A stretch of 64,000 nucleotides of DNA from Pyxidicoccus caerfyrddinensis (GTDB lineage Bacteria; Myxococcota; Myxococcia; Myxococcales; Myxococcaceae). Shown in pieces: positions 9,084 through 18,776 of this stretch (the first letter of the stretch is position 1; each line of letters starts with the position of its first letter). Both the position numbers and the translations under genes were made by a program. Below the pieces are notes generated by a model, which was given only the letters and a program-made list of their open reading frames with translations, did no database searches and had not been told where the DNA came from. The stretch spans positions 552,965 to 616,964 of the forward strand of contig NZ_JAAIYA010000001.1 of assembly GCF_010894405.1 (NCBI RefSeq), in the 5' to 3' direction.

Positions 9084-10361
9084 TCAGACCTTCTCGCCCT
9101 TGAGGGCGGCTGTCTCGGAGACGGCGGAGACGCCCTCGGGAGGCATGGGCTGATCCAACCCGAACGCGGTGTGCAGCGCGCGCACGGCCAGCTCCGTGTA
9201 CTTGGAGTGGACCACGCACGACACCTTGATCTCCGACGTGGAGATCATCTGGATGTTGATGCCCTCCGACGACAGCGCCTGGAACATTCGCGCCGCCACG
9301 CCCGAGTGGTTGCGCATGCCCACGCCGACGATGGACACCTTGGCGATGTTGTCGTCCGTCTCGATGCCCGCGGCCTGGATGTCCTGGGCGACTTCCTTCA
9401 CCACCTCCTGAGCCTTGGCGAAGTCCGTCTTGCCCACCGTGAAGGTCAGGTCCGTCCGGCCATCCCGCGCCGGGTTCTGGACGATGAGGTCCACCACGAT
9501 GTGCTTCTCGTCGAGCGCGCCGAAGATCTTCGCCGCCGCGCCCGGAACGTCCGGCACGCCGCACACGGTGATCTTCGCCTCGTTCCGGTCGTAGGCGACT
9601 CCGCGGACCAGCACGTCCTCCATGGACTTGTCCTCCTCACACACGAGAGTGCCGGGGTCATCGGTGAAGGACGACTTCACCCAGAGCGGCACCTTGTACT
9701 TCATGGCGAATTCGACGGAGCGGATCTGCAGCACCTTGGCCCCCACGCTGGCCAGCTCGAGCATCTCCTCGTAGGTGATGCGGTCCAGCTTGCGCGCGGC
9801 GGGGACCATGTTCGGGTCGGTGGTGTAGACGCCGTCCACGTCCGTATAGATTTCACACGCATCGGCCTGGAGCGCCGCGGCCACCGCCACCGCCGTGGTG
9901 TCCGAGCCTCCACGTCCCAGCGTGGTGACGCTCCCCTCCTCGTCCACACCCTGGAAGCCGGCGACCACGACGATGTGGCCCTTGGCCAGGGCGGCGCGGA
10001 TGGGCTGCGCGTCGATGCTCTTGATGCGTGCTTTGGAGAAGGTGCTGTCGGTGACGATGCGCACCTGGTGGCCGAGGAAGCTGGTCGCCTTCCCCTGCTG
10101 GGCCTGGATGGCCAGCGCCACGAGGCCGATGGAGACCTGCTCACCGGTGGCGACAATCACGTCCTGCTCGCGCTCGTCGGGCCGGTCGGTGATCTGCGCC
10201 ACGAGTTTGAGCAGGCGGTTCGTCTCACCCGACATCGCCGAGACGACGACCACGACGTCATGTCCTGCTTCCTGGGCGGCCAGGCAGCGGAGGGCGACGT
10301 TCTTGATGCGGTCGACGTTTCCCACCGAGGTACCGCCATACTTCTGGACGATCAATGCCAC
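9084..10361 (-). CDS. lysC: Aspartate kinase
   Basis: Catalyses ATP-dependent phosphorylation of L-aspartate, the first step of lysine, methionine, threonine and diaminopimelate synthesis. About 425 residues. The protein begins [13 protein letters not shown] with KYGGTS, the signature lysine loop. Further family marks are [42 protein letters not shown], and two C-terminal ACT domains (from about residues 265 and 345) that bind the feedback inhibitor. I chose the GTG at 10361, which has GGGAGG about 11 bp upstream; the open frame continues far upstream through the antisense of hutH, which is spurious. In Gram-positive bacteria a beta subunit is made from an internal start in this gene type; no clear internal ribosome site is obvious here. 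Divergent from hutH with a 111-bp spacer. Confidence 0.95.
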   Translation of the reverse strand: MALIVQKYGGTSVGNVDRIKNVALRCLAAQEAGHDVVVVVSAMSGETNRLLKLVAQITDRPDEREQDVIVATGEQVSIGLVALAIQAQQGKATSFLGHQVRIVTDSTFSKARIKSIDAQPIRAALAKGHIVVVAGFQGVDEEGSVTTLGRGGSDTTAVAVAAALQADACEIYTDVDGVYTTDPNMVPAARKLDRITYEEMLELASVGAKVLQIRSVEFAMKYKVPLWVKSSFTDDPGTLVCEEDKSMEDVLVRGVAYDRNEAKITVCGVPDVPGAAAKIFGALDEKHIVVDLIVQNPARDGRTDLTFTVGKTDFAKAQEVVKEVAQDIQAAGIETDDNIAKVSIVGVGMRNHSGVAARMFQALSSEGINIQMISTSEIKVSCVVHSKYTELAVRALHTAFGLDQPMPPEGVSAVSETAALKGEKV

Positions 10362-10472
10362 GGCGCCTGCGACCTCCCTCTTCAGTCGGGCCGGAGCTAT
10401 ACGAGCAGCGCCCTCGGGTGTAAAGCGCCCGCAGCCGGCATTCTGGCGTTTACGCACCCCTTTGGAGCCCCA

Positions 10473-11999
<1,527 letters not shown>

Positions 12000-12003
12000 G
12001 GCC

Positions 12004-12031
12004 ACGGGTTCGATTCCCGTACTCCTCGCCA
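12004..12031 (+). tRNA. Isolated 3' end of a tRNA gene (T-arm, acceptor, CCA)
   Basis: ACGGG-TTCGATT-CCCGT is a perfect T-arm with a consensus TTCGATT loop. ACTCCTC follows as the acceptor 3' strand, then discriminator G and encoded CCA. A GGCC-TGA-GGCC hairpin just upstream (11993-12003) resembles the long variable arm of a class II tRNA, but it overlaps the hutH stop codon and may be coincidental. No matching 5' acceptor strand (GAGGAGT), D-arm or anticodon arm is found upstream; the preceding bases encode the C-terminus of HutH. This is therefore a partial tRNA, such as an integrase attachment-site remnant, not a functional gene. The isoacceptor is unknown; G73 would fit serine, among others. 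Confidence 0.7.
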
Positions 12032-12035
12032 TTCC

Positions 12036-12069
12036 AAGCCCAGCAATCCTCAGGGGTTGCTGGGCTTTT
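12036..12069 (+). terminator. Rho-independent terminator after hutH / tRNA fragment
   Basis: AAGCCCAGCAA and TTGCTGGGCTT form a perfect 11-bp stem with a 10-base loop, followed by a T-rich end (TTTTCT). It probably belonged to the original tRNA gene and now terminates hutH. Confidence 0.88.
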
Positions 12070-12182
12070 CTCCGTCCCCTCAACTCCCCATGCCGCAGCC
12101 CCGTCTTGAGCGCCAACAGAACCAATGCGCGCCATGGCCTATCGCTCCGAGGACGTAGCCCACGCCCCGGCCACTCGTCACG

Positions 12183-12807
12183 TCAGGGAGGCGTGCCGGA
12201 GGCCTCGCCTCGCAGGGCCGCCAGCCGGGAGCGGGCCTCAGCGTCCACCACGGAGTTCGGGTACTCGAGGAGGAAGCCCTCCAGGCTGGAGATGGAGCCG
12301 GAGGCCTCCTGGAGCGCCGCTCGCGGCAGCCGCTCCGCGCGCACCTGCTGACGCAGGGGCGAGTCGCTCCAGCGGCGCAGGAACCCGCGCCAGCACAGCC
12401 TGGTGTCGCTCTTCTCGCACTCCCGGTAGTTCGCCTGGACTCCGAGCTCGCGGGCCTCTTCCACGTGGCGCCCGCCCTTCTCGGCGTACTCGAAGTACGC
12501 CTGCGCCGTCCCCTCCTGCTGGGCCCCCTGGAACCGGACGTTGTCCGCGTACACATTGAGGAGCCACGCACTCGGGGACAGCACGAGGCCGCGCGTCGAA
12601 GAAGAGGTTGTAGTGCCGCAGGCTCTCGGTGTGCCCCTGCTGCGCGGCCCGGGCATAGATGCCGCGGAGCCGCTGCAGCTCACTCACGCCGGCTTCGGCC
12701 CCGGCCTTGTCGCGCATCAGGATGGACTGAAGCGTGCCCTCCCAGAACGTGAAGATGCAGCCCGTCCCGTGGCACAGCCGGAGCCGTGCGTCTGGCCTGT
12801 TGAACAA
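12183..12807 (-). pseudogene. Hypothetical secreted/helical protein, frameshifted
   Basis: Two overlapping reading frames together give one plausible protein. The upstream frame runs from 12807 (LCHGTGCIFTFWEGTLQS, then LRHYNLFFDAR) to about 12590. There it degenerates into Arg/Pro/Val-rich shadow sequence, while the second frame takes over with LVLSPSAWLLNVYADNVRF and continues through YFEYAEKGGRHVEEARELGV to a C-terminal LLEYPNSVVDAEARSRLAAL. A single-base indel near 12585-12600 would explain this. The C-terminus resembles the helical repeat ends of myxobacterial lipoproteins. Either a decayed gene or a sequencing error. The family was not recognised. It is divergent from the lipoprotein gene at 12826 with almost no spacer. 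Confidence 0.5.
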
Positions 12808-12825
12808 CTGCGGTATGGTCGCGTC

Positions 12826-13554
12826 ATGACCCGACTCCTGTCCGCGCTGACGTTCATACTGCTCACCGGCTGCGCGGCCACACCTCCGACCGCCAGACCC
12901 ACTGCCCCGGAAGCAACGCCTGCCACGGCCAGCGCGCCCGAGGAGTCACAGGCTCCAACCTCCGAGAACGCCACGCCCTCCGTGGAGGCAACGCCTGCCG
13001 CGGCCAGCGCGCCCGAGGAGTCACAGGCTCCAACCTCCGAGAACGCCACGCCCTCCGTGGAGGTAACTGCCGCCGCACCGAGCGTTCCCGGAGATTGGCA
13101 GGTCTTCACCCTCGAGGACGGAGGTTTCCAGGCCGCCTTCCCGTCCGAACCCGAAGAGGAGTCCAGCACGGAATTGGACCCCTCCATGGGACGCCTGGAG
13201 ATTCGCTCCTACGTCAGCATGACAGAAGAGAAGGAGAGCTTCCTGTACGTCACTGTCATCAAGCGTCTGAAAGGGAGATTCAGCCGGCCGGAGGCCAATG
13301 ACATCCTGAGGGGAATTCGTGACGGCGCGCGCGTCCGCCTCAACGGACGCCTGGTGCGCGACACGGTGGTTGTCGTGAAACGTTCCGGGCACAGCTGCCC
13401 GGGTCGCGATTTCGAGTTCACCAGTCCCAGCGGGAAGCGGATGTCCCAGAGAGCCTTCGTTGCCGGTGACACCATCTACCAGCTCATCTACCTGAGACCG
13501 TCGGAGGCGGACGAGCCATTCAAGAAGCTCGTCGGCTCCTTCTCCTTCCTCTAG
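12826..13554 (+). CDS. Lipoprotein with Pro/Ala/Thr repeat linker
   Basis: A 242-residue predicted lipoprotein. MTRLLSALTFILLTGC is a clear type II signal peptide. Residues about 17-85 are a disordered Ala/Pro/Thr/Glu linker made by an in-frame 75-bp tandem duplication (25 residues, unit beginning ATPATASAPEESQAP). The C-terminal domain, about 150 residues, opens with DWQVFTLEDGGFQAAFPSEP and contains RLEIRSYV, FLYVTVIKRL and YQLIYLRP, then ends KKLVGSFSFL. The pattern (a start with a polypeptide that must not be negative, then an end reporting a final difference) is the one seen in small PsbP/DUF-like lipoproteins of Gram-negatives. The fold was not identified and no catalytic residues are evident. 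Confidence 0.75.
   Translation: MTRLLSALTFILLTGCAATPPTARPTAPEATPATASAPEESQAPTSENATPSVEATPAAASAPEESQAPTSENATPSVEVTAAAPSVPGDWQVFTLEDGGFQAAFPSEPEEESSTELDPSMGRLEIRSYVSMTEEKESFLYVTVIKRLKGRFSRPEANDILRGIRDGARVRLNGRLVRDTVVVVKRSGHSCPGRDFEFTSPSGKRMSQRAFVAGDTIYQLIYLRPSEADEPFKKLVGSFSFL
12913..13062 (+). repeat. 75-bp in-frame tandem duplication
   Basis: Positions 12913-12987 and 12988-13062 are identical except for one base seen by eye (CCACGG against CCGCGG). Each copy encodes 25 residues of the linker of the lipoprotein at 12826. The near identity suggests a recent or homogenised duplication. Confidence 0.85.
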
Positions 13555-13658
13555 CCGGAAGCGTCTCCCACTCCTCCTGGAGCGGCGCCGGACGGTGACG
13601 GCGCGCTACCTCCGCTTCACAGTCGGCGGAATGGGGGCCCTGTTGGGGGCGGGCTGGT

Positions 13659-14918
13659 CTACGGAAGCCGACGGAGGACGAACACGGCGCCGCTGGCCTT
13701 CGTGCCTCCGATGAAGAGCCCGGCTGCGCTCGTCGACGCCGCGTTTCCGATCTCCGACCAGCTCTCATCCGGCTCGAGCGTCACCGGTCCCGACCAGGTC
13801 CCCGCCGACGAACGCTCGACCGCGACCAGCGAGCTCTCGTCGAAGTCGTTCCCCGGGTTGACCCAGTCCTCGAAGTGATACTGGCGCGCCGCGATCAACA
13901 CCAGTCCGCTCCCTGGCCGCTGCGCGACCACGGGCAGATAATGATCGATTGATTCAATCGACGACTCCGTCTCCTCGTAATAGGAGGTCAGACCCGAGAT
14001 CGGCTCCTGGATGAACGACCCGCTGCTGCTCATCCGATACAGGCGCAGCGGACTCTCCGTGGTCACCCACAAGGTACCGTCGACCCAGGCCGACATCTGC
14101 CCGGACGGGAATCCCAGCTGCACCGAGAGCCGCGGCCCGAGCGGGCCTGCGCCCTGATTGGCGAGCCGCCGCGCGTAGATTCCATCCGGAGCCCGGTACG
14201 TCACCCAGATCGCATCCGGAGCAATCACCAGACTCGTGCTGCGCCAGGTCAGGGTCCGCGACGCGGTGTCGAGCGTATGGACCGCGCCGGAGCAAGCGGT
14301 CGCGGGATCATACGAGGACAGTCGATATTGCCCATTGGCGCGGTTGTCGCCGTCGTTCCAGGTGTACCAGACCCGCCCCTGGCCATCGACGTCAGCGCTG
14401 ACGTCATTGACGATCCCCACAGGCGTGATGCGCGTCCACCCGCTCCACGCAAATCCATTCCAGCGCTTCATGAAGAGCGCGTACATCAGACCGTCGGCGT
14501 CGAGGATCGTGCGCGAATACCGCGCGGTGATGACCACTGTCACCGGCGCCGCGCCGAGCGAGGCCTTGTTGGCGGACCCCACGAAAACCCGCCCCATCAC
14601 CTCCGCGGTGCGGCCGTTGTAGGTCGGCAGTCCTCCGTCGATGCGCTCCGGCGCGGACCAGGAGCCGCCCTGCAGCTTGCGGAAGAAGACTCCGGCTCCC
14701 GTATTTCCCGGCAGGTAGTCTCGGGAAACGAGCGCCGCGCTGCCGTCGTCAAACGCTGTCATGTGGCTCCATGACGCGAGCGAGGCAGTATCATCGAGCA
14801 GCGTCTGCCAGGTCTGCGCCCCGGCCTCGCCGGGCAGGATCGCCGCCAGCCCGAGCAGGAGCGCGACGAGCGAGTTTCGCGCGGACGATCGTTGGATTCG
14901 ACCCATCGAAGAGAACAT
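13659..14918 (-). CDS. Secreted protein of unknown function, beta-propeller-like
   Basis: A 419-residue exported protein. The ATG at 14918 is preceded by GGAGG at ideal spacing, and opens a signal peptide with hydrophobic core SLVALLLGLAAILPGEAGA, likely cleaved after AGA-Q. The mature part is rich in aromatic and glycine residues and has repeated motifs of the kind AxWSHMTAFDDGSAAL, WNGFAWSGWTRITP, GRVWYTWNDGD and GTWSGPVTLEPD. These look like blades of a propeller or sialidase/YD-like sheet repeats. Myxobacteria carry many such secreted propellers of unknown role. No catalytic motif was recognised. It is convergent with the lipoprotein gene ending at 13554. Confidence 0.7.
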   Translation of the reverse strand: MFSSMGRIQRSSARNSLVALLLGLAAILPGEAGAQTWQTLLDDTASLASWSHMTAFDDGSAALVSRDYLPGNTGAGVFFRKLQGGSWSAPERIDGGLPTYNGRTAEVMGRVFVGSANKASLGAAPVTVVITARYSRTILDADGLMYALFMKRWNGFAWSGWTRITPVGIVNDVSADVDGQGRVWYTWNDGDNRANGQYRLSSYDPATACSGAVHTLDTASRTLTWRSTSLVIAPDAIWVTYRAPDGIYARRLANQGAGPLGPRLSVQLGFPSGQMSAWVDGTLWVTTESPLRLYRMSSSGSFIQEPISGLTSYYEETESSIESIDHYLPVVAQRPGSGLVLIAARQYHFEDWVNPGNDFDESSLVAVERSSAGTWSGPVTLEPDESWSEIGNAASTSAAGLFIGGTKASGAVFVLRRLP

Positions 14919-14986
14919 GTTTCCTCCGTGTAATCTCAAGCGCCGGATCTCCCCCCAAACGGGGAATCGACGAGCGCGGAAACCTA

Positions 14987-15799
14987 TCAGGCCTTGGGCA
15001 TGACGAACGTCAACTTCCGGTTGCCCTGCTGATAGGTCATCCGCATGCGTCCGGCACCCGTGGGTCCCTGCGCGGTGGGAGGCCCCTGCCATAGCTCGGC
15101 TCGCAGGAGGCGGCCCAGGGCGTCGAGCTCGGGCTCGACGGCTTCCGTCCTGGCGATGAGCGACAGTGCGGCCTCCACTGGAAAGCGGGCCCGGTGGGTC
15201 CGGCGTGTGACCCCCAGCACGAGCCCCGTCAGCGCGGCGCCCGCCTCCGCGGCGACGTTCGCGGTGGACTCCGCCGGGTAGAACCGAACGCCATCCGGCT
15301 GAATCACCACCGCGCCGGGCTGGAGCTGGAAGCCAGACACGAGCCACGCCGAGACCACCCGCAGTGCCGGGGTTGAAGACGTCGAGGCGGGCGGCGTCCA
15401 GCGCTGGAGCAAGGCCAGGCCGCCCCAGAGCTGCTTGTACTTCCACAGCAGGGGCATCGAGACCTTCCGCGCGCCGCCCAGGCTCACGCTCCGCAAGCGA
15501 GGCCCGATGTCGACGTCCAGGGTCCGAAGCTCCTCGCGGGGAACGATGACCGCCTTGCCCAGGTTCGGCCTCCAGATGAGGCGATGGCTGGTGAGCAGGA
15601 ACTTCCCGGACCGCCCCCAGAAGAACCAGATGCCCAGCAGGGGAAACACCACGGTCGGAAGCAGCGTCAGGGCCACCATGAACGCGAGGAAATACGCCAT
15701 GAACCACGGACCACCGCTCTCCAGCACATGCTCGCCTTCCTCGGGCGGGAGGTTCTTCGCCCATGAGGGCCAGTCAGACATCCGGGGGGCAGAGCTCAT
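14987..15799 (-). CDS. Two-TM membrane protein with PH-like domain
   Basis: A protein of about 270 residues. Two closely spaced membrane segments (MAYFLAFMVALTLLPTVVFP, LLGIWFFWG) are followed by KFLLTSHRLIWRP, the pattern of bacterial PH (bPH) domains, where a Y/LTxxRL strand follows the anchor. After about residue 150 comes a second domain with no clear family. Start is uncertain: ATG at 15799 or 15781 both fit, and the annotated longer frame from 15820 uses GTG. Bacterial PH-like domains in membrane proteins are usually of unknown function. Alone on its strand, divergent from the zinc-finger gene. Confidence 0.6.
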   Translation of the reverse strand: MSSAPRMSDWPSWAKNLPPEEGEHVLESGGPWFMAYFLAFMVALTLLPTVVFPLLGIWFFWGRSGKFLLTSHRLIWRPNLGKAVIVPREELRTLDVDIGPRLRSVSLGGARKVSMPLLWKYKQLWGGLALLQRWTPPASTSSTPALRVVSAWLVSGFQLQPGAVVIQPDGVRFYPAESTANVAAEAGAALTGLVLGVTRRTHRARFPVEAALSLIARTEAVEPELDALGRLLRAELWQGPPTAQGPTGAGRMRMTYQQGNRKLTFVMPKA

Positions 15800-15912
15800 G
15801 GCGTGGACCGGAACGCACAACCCGCTCCGAAGTCAAGCCGACGCGGCAGAACCGAGCCCTCCCATGGTATAGGGGCCGCCCCGCAGGCTGAGACCCGGAG
15901 GTGGAAGCACAG

Positions 15913-17160
15913 ATGTCGGAGCGGCACATTGAGATGTTCTGGCGGTGCACGAGCTGTCATCACCGCAACCTCGGCCGTCACATGGTGTGTCAGGGCTGCA
16001 AGAACGCCAAGGACGGCAGCGAGCAGTACGAGATGCCCGAGGACACCGCCTCCGCGGTAACGGTGACGGACGAGGCGCTCCTGCGAATGGCCACCGCCGG
16101 CCCGAACTGGCGCTGCGCCTACTGCGACAGCGACCAGCGAGCCCTGGATGGCGGCTGCAAGAACTGCGGCGCCTCGCCCCAGGGAGGCACGAACAGTTCC
16201 GACGAGCCCCCTGCTTCGACCGAGAAGAAGAAGGCGGGCCAGACACCCCCACGCGGCTGCAGCATCCTGGCCCTCATCGTGGCGTTCTTCGGCTGCTGCT
16301 GCCCCGTGTGGATGAACCTGGGCAAGTCGAAGACGGAACCCGCGCAGACACCACCCGCGCAGGGACAAGCCAGCTCCGGGTGGACGAGGACGCTCCAGGT
16401 CAAGGAGGTCGCCTGGGAGCACACCGTCAGCATCGAGCGCCACCACCAGGTCGAGAACGAGGGCTTCGCCGAGGACCGACCCAAGAACGCCCTCCAGGTG
16501 AAGGCCCTCGGGAAGCGCCACCACCACGACGACCAGGTGCCGGATGGCTACGAGACTGTCTACTTCACGGAGCGCAAGCAGTCCGGGTACACCACCGAGA
16601 CCTACCGCGACAAAGAAGCCTGCGGCGAGGACTGCTCCACCACGCCCAGGAAGTGCGAGGAGGACTGCAAGAGCAACAAGAATGGCTTCGCCACGTGCAA
16701 GACCACGTGCACCGGTGGGGAGAAGCGCTGCACCACCCGCTATTGCTCGGTGACCAGGACGCGCAAGGAGCCGCGCTACGTCGAAGAGCGCCGCTCACGC
16801 AAGGAGCCGCGCTATCGAAGCGTGTCTCGCGAGGCACCGTGGTTCGCGTGGAAGGAGTGGACCTGGAGCCATGACCGGGACGTGAAGGCGAGCGGGAAGA
16901 CGCTCGAGACCCGCTGGCCCGCCGCCGCCGAGCTGCGCCCCGCCAAGGCGCTGCCCAAGGGCGAGCAGGAGCGGAACACGCGCGGCGCGAGCTACACCGT
17001 GGTCTTCCAGGGCGAAGGACAGCCGCCCATCACGTACTCGCCAGAGACGCTGGAGGAGTTCCAGCGCTTCGCCATCGGCAGCACCCACACGCTCCAGCAG
17101 GAGAACGGCGAGGTCTCCGTCGTCCCTCCGAAACCACCGCCGCCCGCTCCAGCGAAATGA
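15913..17160 (+). CDS. Membrane protein with RanBP2-type and related zinc fingers
   Basis: A 415-residue protein. The ATG at 15913 lies 10 bp after GGAGGT. Residues 10-29 read W-x-C-x2-C-x3-N-x6-C-x2-C (Trp10, Cys12, Cys15, Asn19, Cys26, Cys29), exactly the RanBP2/zf-RanBP pattern. A second related finger follows at 66-85 (Trp66, Cys68, Cys71, Cys82, Cys85) but lacks the Asn. One membrane segment follows (CSILALIVAFFGCCCPVWMN, about residues 116-135). The C-terminal 270 residues are hydrophilic, with a cysteine-rich patch (CGEDCSTTPRKCEEDCKS, then further CxxxC pairs) and an unusual KEPRY repeat (RKEPRYVEE and RKEPRYRS). Zinc fingers on one side and cysteine clusters on the other side of the membrane suggest metal or redox sensing, which is inference. 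Confidence 0.75.
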   Translation: MSERHIEMFWRCTSCHHRNLGRHMVCQGCKNAKDGSEQYEMPEDTASAVTVTDEALLRMATAGPNWRCAYCDSDQRALDGGCKNCGASPQGGTNSSDEPPASTEKKKAGQTPPRGCSILALIVAFFGCCCPVWMNLGKSKTEPAQTPPAQGQASSGWTRTLQVKEVAWEHTVSIERHHQVENEGFAEDRPKNALQVKALGKRHHHDDQVPDGYETVYFTERKQSGYTTETYRDKEACGEDCSTTPRKCEEDCKSNKNGFATCKTTCTGGEKRCTTRYCSVTRTRKEPRYVEERRSRKEPRYRSVSREAPWFAWKEWTWSHDRDVKASGKTLETRWPAAAELRPAKALPKGEQERNTRGASYTVVFQGEGQPPITYSPETLEEFQRFAIGSTHTLQQENGEVSVVPPKPPPPAPAK

Positions 17161-17193
17161 AGTGAACGTCACCAGGGCTTCGCCGAGGAGACG

Positions 17194-17235
17194 TGACATG
17201 TCAGGTGGGCCCTCCGGACGAGGCCTGACACGTCA
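17194..17235. promoter_or_regulatory. Imperfect 12-bp inverted repeat upstream of the protease
   Basis: TGACATGTCAGG (17194-17205) pairs with CCTGACACGTCA (17224-17235), 11 of 12 bases complementary, across an 18-base spacer. It lies 110 bp before the protease start and after the stop of the zinc-finger gene, so it may be an operator for the protease or a terminator-like structure. There is no T tract, which argues for the former. Confidence 0.4.
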
Positions 17236-17345
17236 ACGGCTCGCTTCAAGGCGGGGTCCGTGCACTGGCGCCCTCGCGGCGTTCCACGCGCGCGTGTGGC
17301 TTTCGGTTTGCACAAAGCGCATCGAACTTGAACTTCGAGGGGTCG

Positions 17346-18194
17346 ATGCGCTTCGTGCTGGGAGTCGTTGTCGCGGTGGGGCTGCTGGGCTGTGGTGGTT
17401 CGGAGGTGGAGGGTGTCGATGCGGTGGAGAGCCTCGGCCAGGAGATTGTCGGAGGGGTGGAGGCGCGACCGGGGAGCCACCCCTGGATCATCAGCTTGCA
17501 GCAGTACGGGAGCCACTTCTGCGGAGGCTCGCTGATTCGGACAGGCACGAAAGAGGAGTCCGACATCGTGGTCACGGCCGCGCACTGCGTCTACGACGGC
17601 ACGTCGGGTTTGACGGCCTCCGCGGGTGCTCACGATCTCCGGAATCCAGGGGCGGGTGTCCAGACCGTCCAGGGAGTGACGACGAAGTACCATCCGGCAT
17701 ACGACCCGGACACGACGATGAACGACATCGCCATCATCAAGCTCGCCAAGCCCATCAAGTTCAGCACCACGGTCCAGCCCATTGCGCTCCCGCTCTCCGG
17801 GGAGACCGTCCCGGACGGTGCTGACGCGACCGTGGCCGGCTGGGGCCTCCTGCGCGAGGGCGGAGTTGATGGTTCCAATCGCCTGATGCAGGTGTCGGTC
17901 CCCATTGTCGGGAGCCGAGACCTGGCGGCGGCCTACCGACCTCAGGGGATCAGGATCAACGCTCATGCGATGATCGGGGCTGGGTATGAGCAGGGGGGCA
18001 AGGACGCTTGTCAGGGCGACAGCGGGGGGCCGCTCTTCGTTCGCGGAGCGGACAAAAAACCCGTGCTCCAGGGAGTCGTGAGCTTTGGCGTTGGCTGTGC
18101 GAGGCCAGGCCTGCCCGGCGTCTATGCCCGGGTCTCCAGCTATATCCCTTGGATCAAGAATCAGATTCGCATCCTGAGCAGTACGTCGAAGTAG
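17346..18194 (+). CDS. Trypsin-like serine protease (S1 family), lipid-anchored
   Basis: A 282-residue chymotrypsin-fold protease. The start at 17346 follows GAGGGG and opens a type II signal peptide ending LLGC (Cys16), so it is probably anchored to the envelope. The catalytic triad is His80 (VTAAHC), Asp127 (NDIAI) and Ser226 (GDSGGP). Asp220, six residues before the serine, is equivalent to Asp189 of trypsin and predicts cleavage after Lys or Arg. The mature N-terminus candidate is IVGG at residues 34-37, preceded by GQE, so activation does not follow Arg/Lys as in trypsin. Cysteine pairs Cys59/Cys81 and Cys222 match the family. Likely a periplasmic or surface digestive enzyme. Alone, convergent with the RidA gene. 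Confidence 0.88.
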   Translation: MRFVLGVVVAVGLLGCGGSEVEGVDAVESLGQEIVGGVEARPGSHPWIISLQQYGSHFCGGSLIRTGTKEESDIVVTAAHCVYDGTSGLTASAGAHDLRNPGAGVQTVQGVTTKYHPAYDPDTTMNDIAIIKLAKPIKFSTTVQPIALPLSGETVPDGADATVAGWGLLREGGVDGSNRLMQVSVPIVGSRDLAAAYRPQGIRINAHAMIGAGYEQGGKDACQGDSGGPLFVRGADKKPVLQGVVSFGVGCARPGLPGVYARVSSYIPWIKNQIRILSSTSK

Positions 18195-18252
18195 CAACCC
18201 GAACAAGCCTCGCCAGGGCGCCCGCGAACTCGCGAATCCAGTGCACGACGCC

Positions 18253-18657
18253 TCAGTCCACGACCGCGGTGGCTTCGATCTCGACGAGAACGCCCGGCTC
18301 GTAGAGCATAGAGACCCCGATCAGCGATGCCGGCGCCGGCACGATCTGCAACTCCGCGGCGACCTGCTCGATGCCGGCAAGGAAGTCGGACATCCTCTCG
18401 CGCTTCCAGTCGACCACATAGAATGTCAGTCGGACGACGTCGCTGAACGTCGCCCCGGCAGCCGCAAGGGCGATGGCGACGTTGCGGTAGGCCTGCGCCA
18501 CCTGTCCAGCCAGGTCACCCCGCGCGACGAGCTGACCATCCGCGTCATACGCAACCTGCCCTGCGATGTGCACCTGCCGGGTGCCGGTGGCAATCGCCAC
18601 CTGTCGGTACACGTCGGTCTTCAGGATTCCGTCGGGGTTGATCAGGGTTACGGGCAT
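18253..18657 (-). CDS. RidA/YjgF/YER057c-family enamine deaminase
   Basis: A 134-residue member of the Rid family, which hydrolyses reactive 2-aminoacrylate and related imines. The start at 18657 has GGAG 8 bp upstream; an upstream frame from 18774 has no support. Family marks are VYRQVAIATGTRQVHIAGQV, QAYRNVAIALAAAGATFSDVVRLTFYVVD and the C-terminal GVLVEIEATAVV. Classical RidA has an Arg that binds the substrate carboxylate near the end of the sheet (IEAVA/IEIEATA context), which this sequence lacks at the exact position I can check. It belongs to the subgroup often divergently paired with LysR-type regulators. Here a LysR gene is 119 bp away on the opposite strand, so it is probably the target of that regulator. 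Confidence 0.85.
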   Translation of the reverse strand: MPVTLINPDGILKTDVYRQVAIATGTRQVHIAGQVAYDADGQLVARGDLAGQVAQAYRNVAIALAAAGATFSDVVRLTFYVVDWKRERMSDFLAGIEQVAAELQIVPAPASLIGVSMLYEPGVLVEIEATAVVD

Positions 18658-18776
18658 GGGTGAGCTCCAGTTGGAAGTATCGGGTGAAGGGGTGATTCCC
18701 GAACTCGTATACCGAGCCCATTGACGAACGGCGTTCCCCTCTCCGGCGACGCGGGAGCTACAGTGGAAAGCCATCG

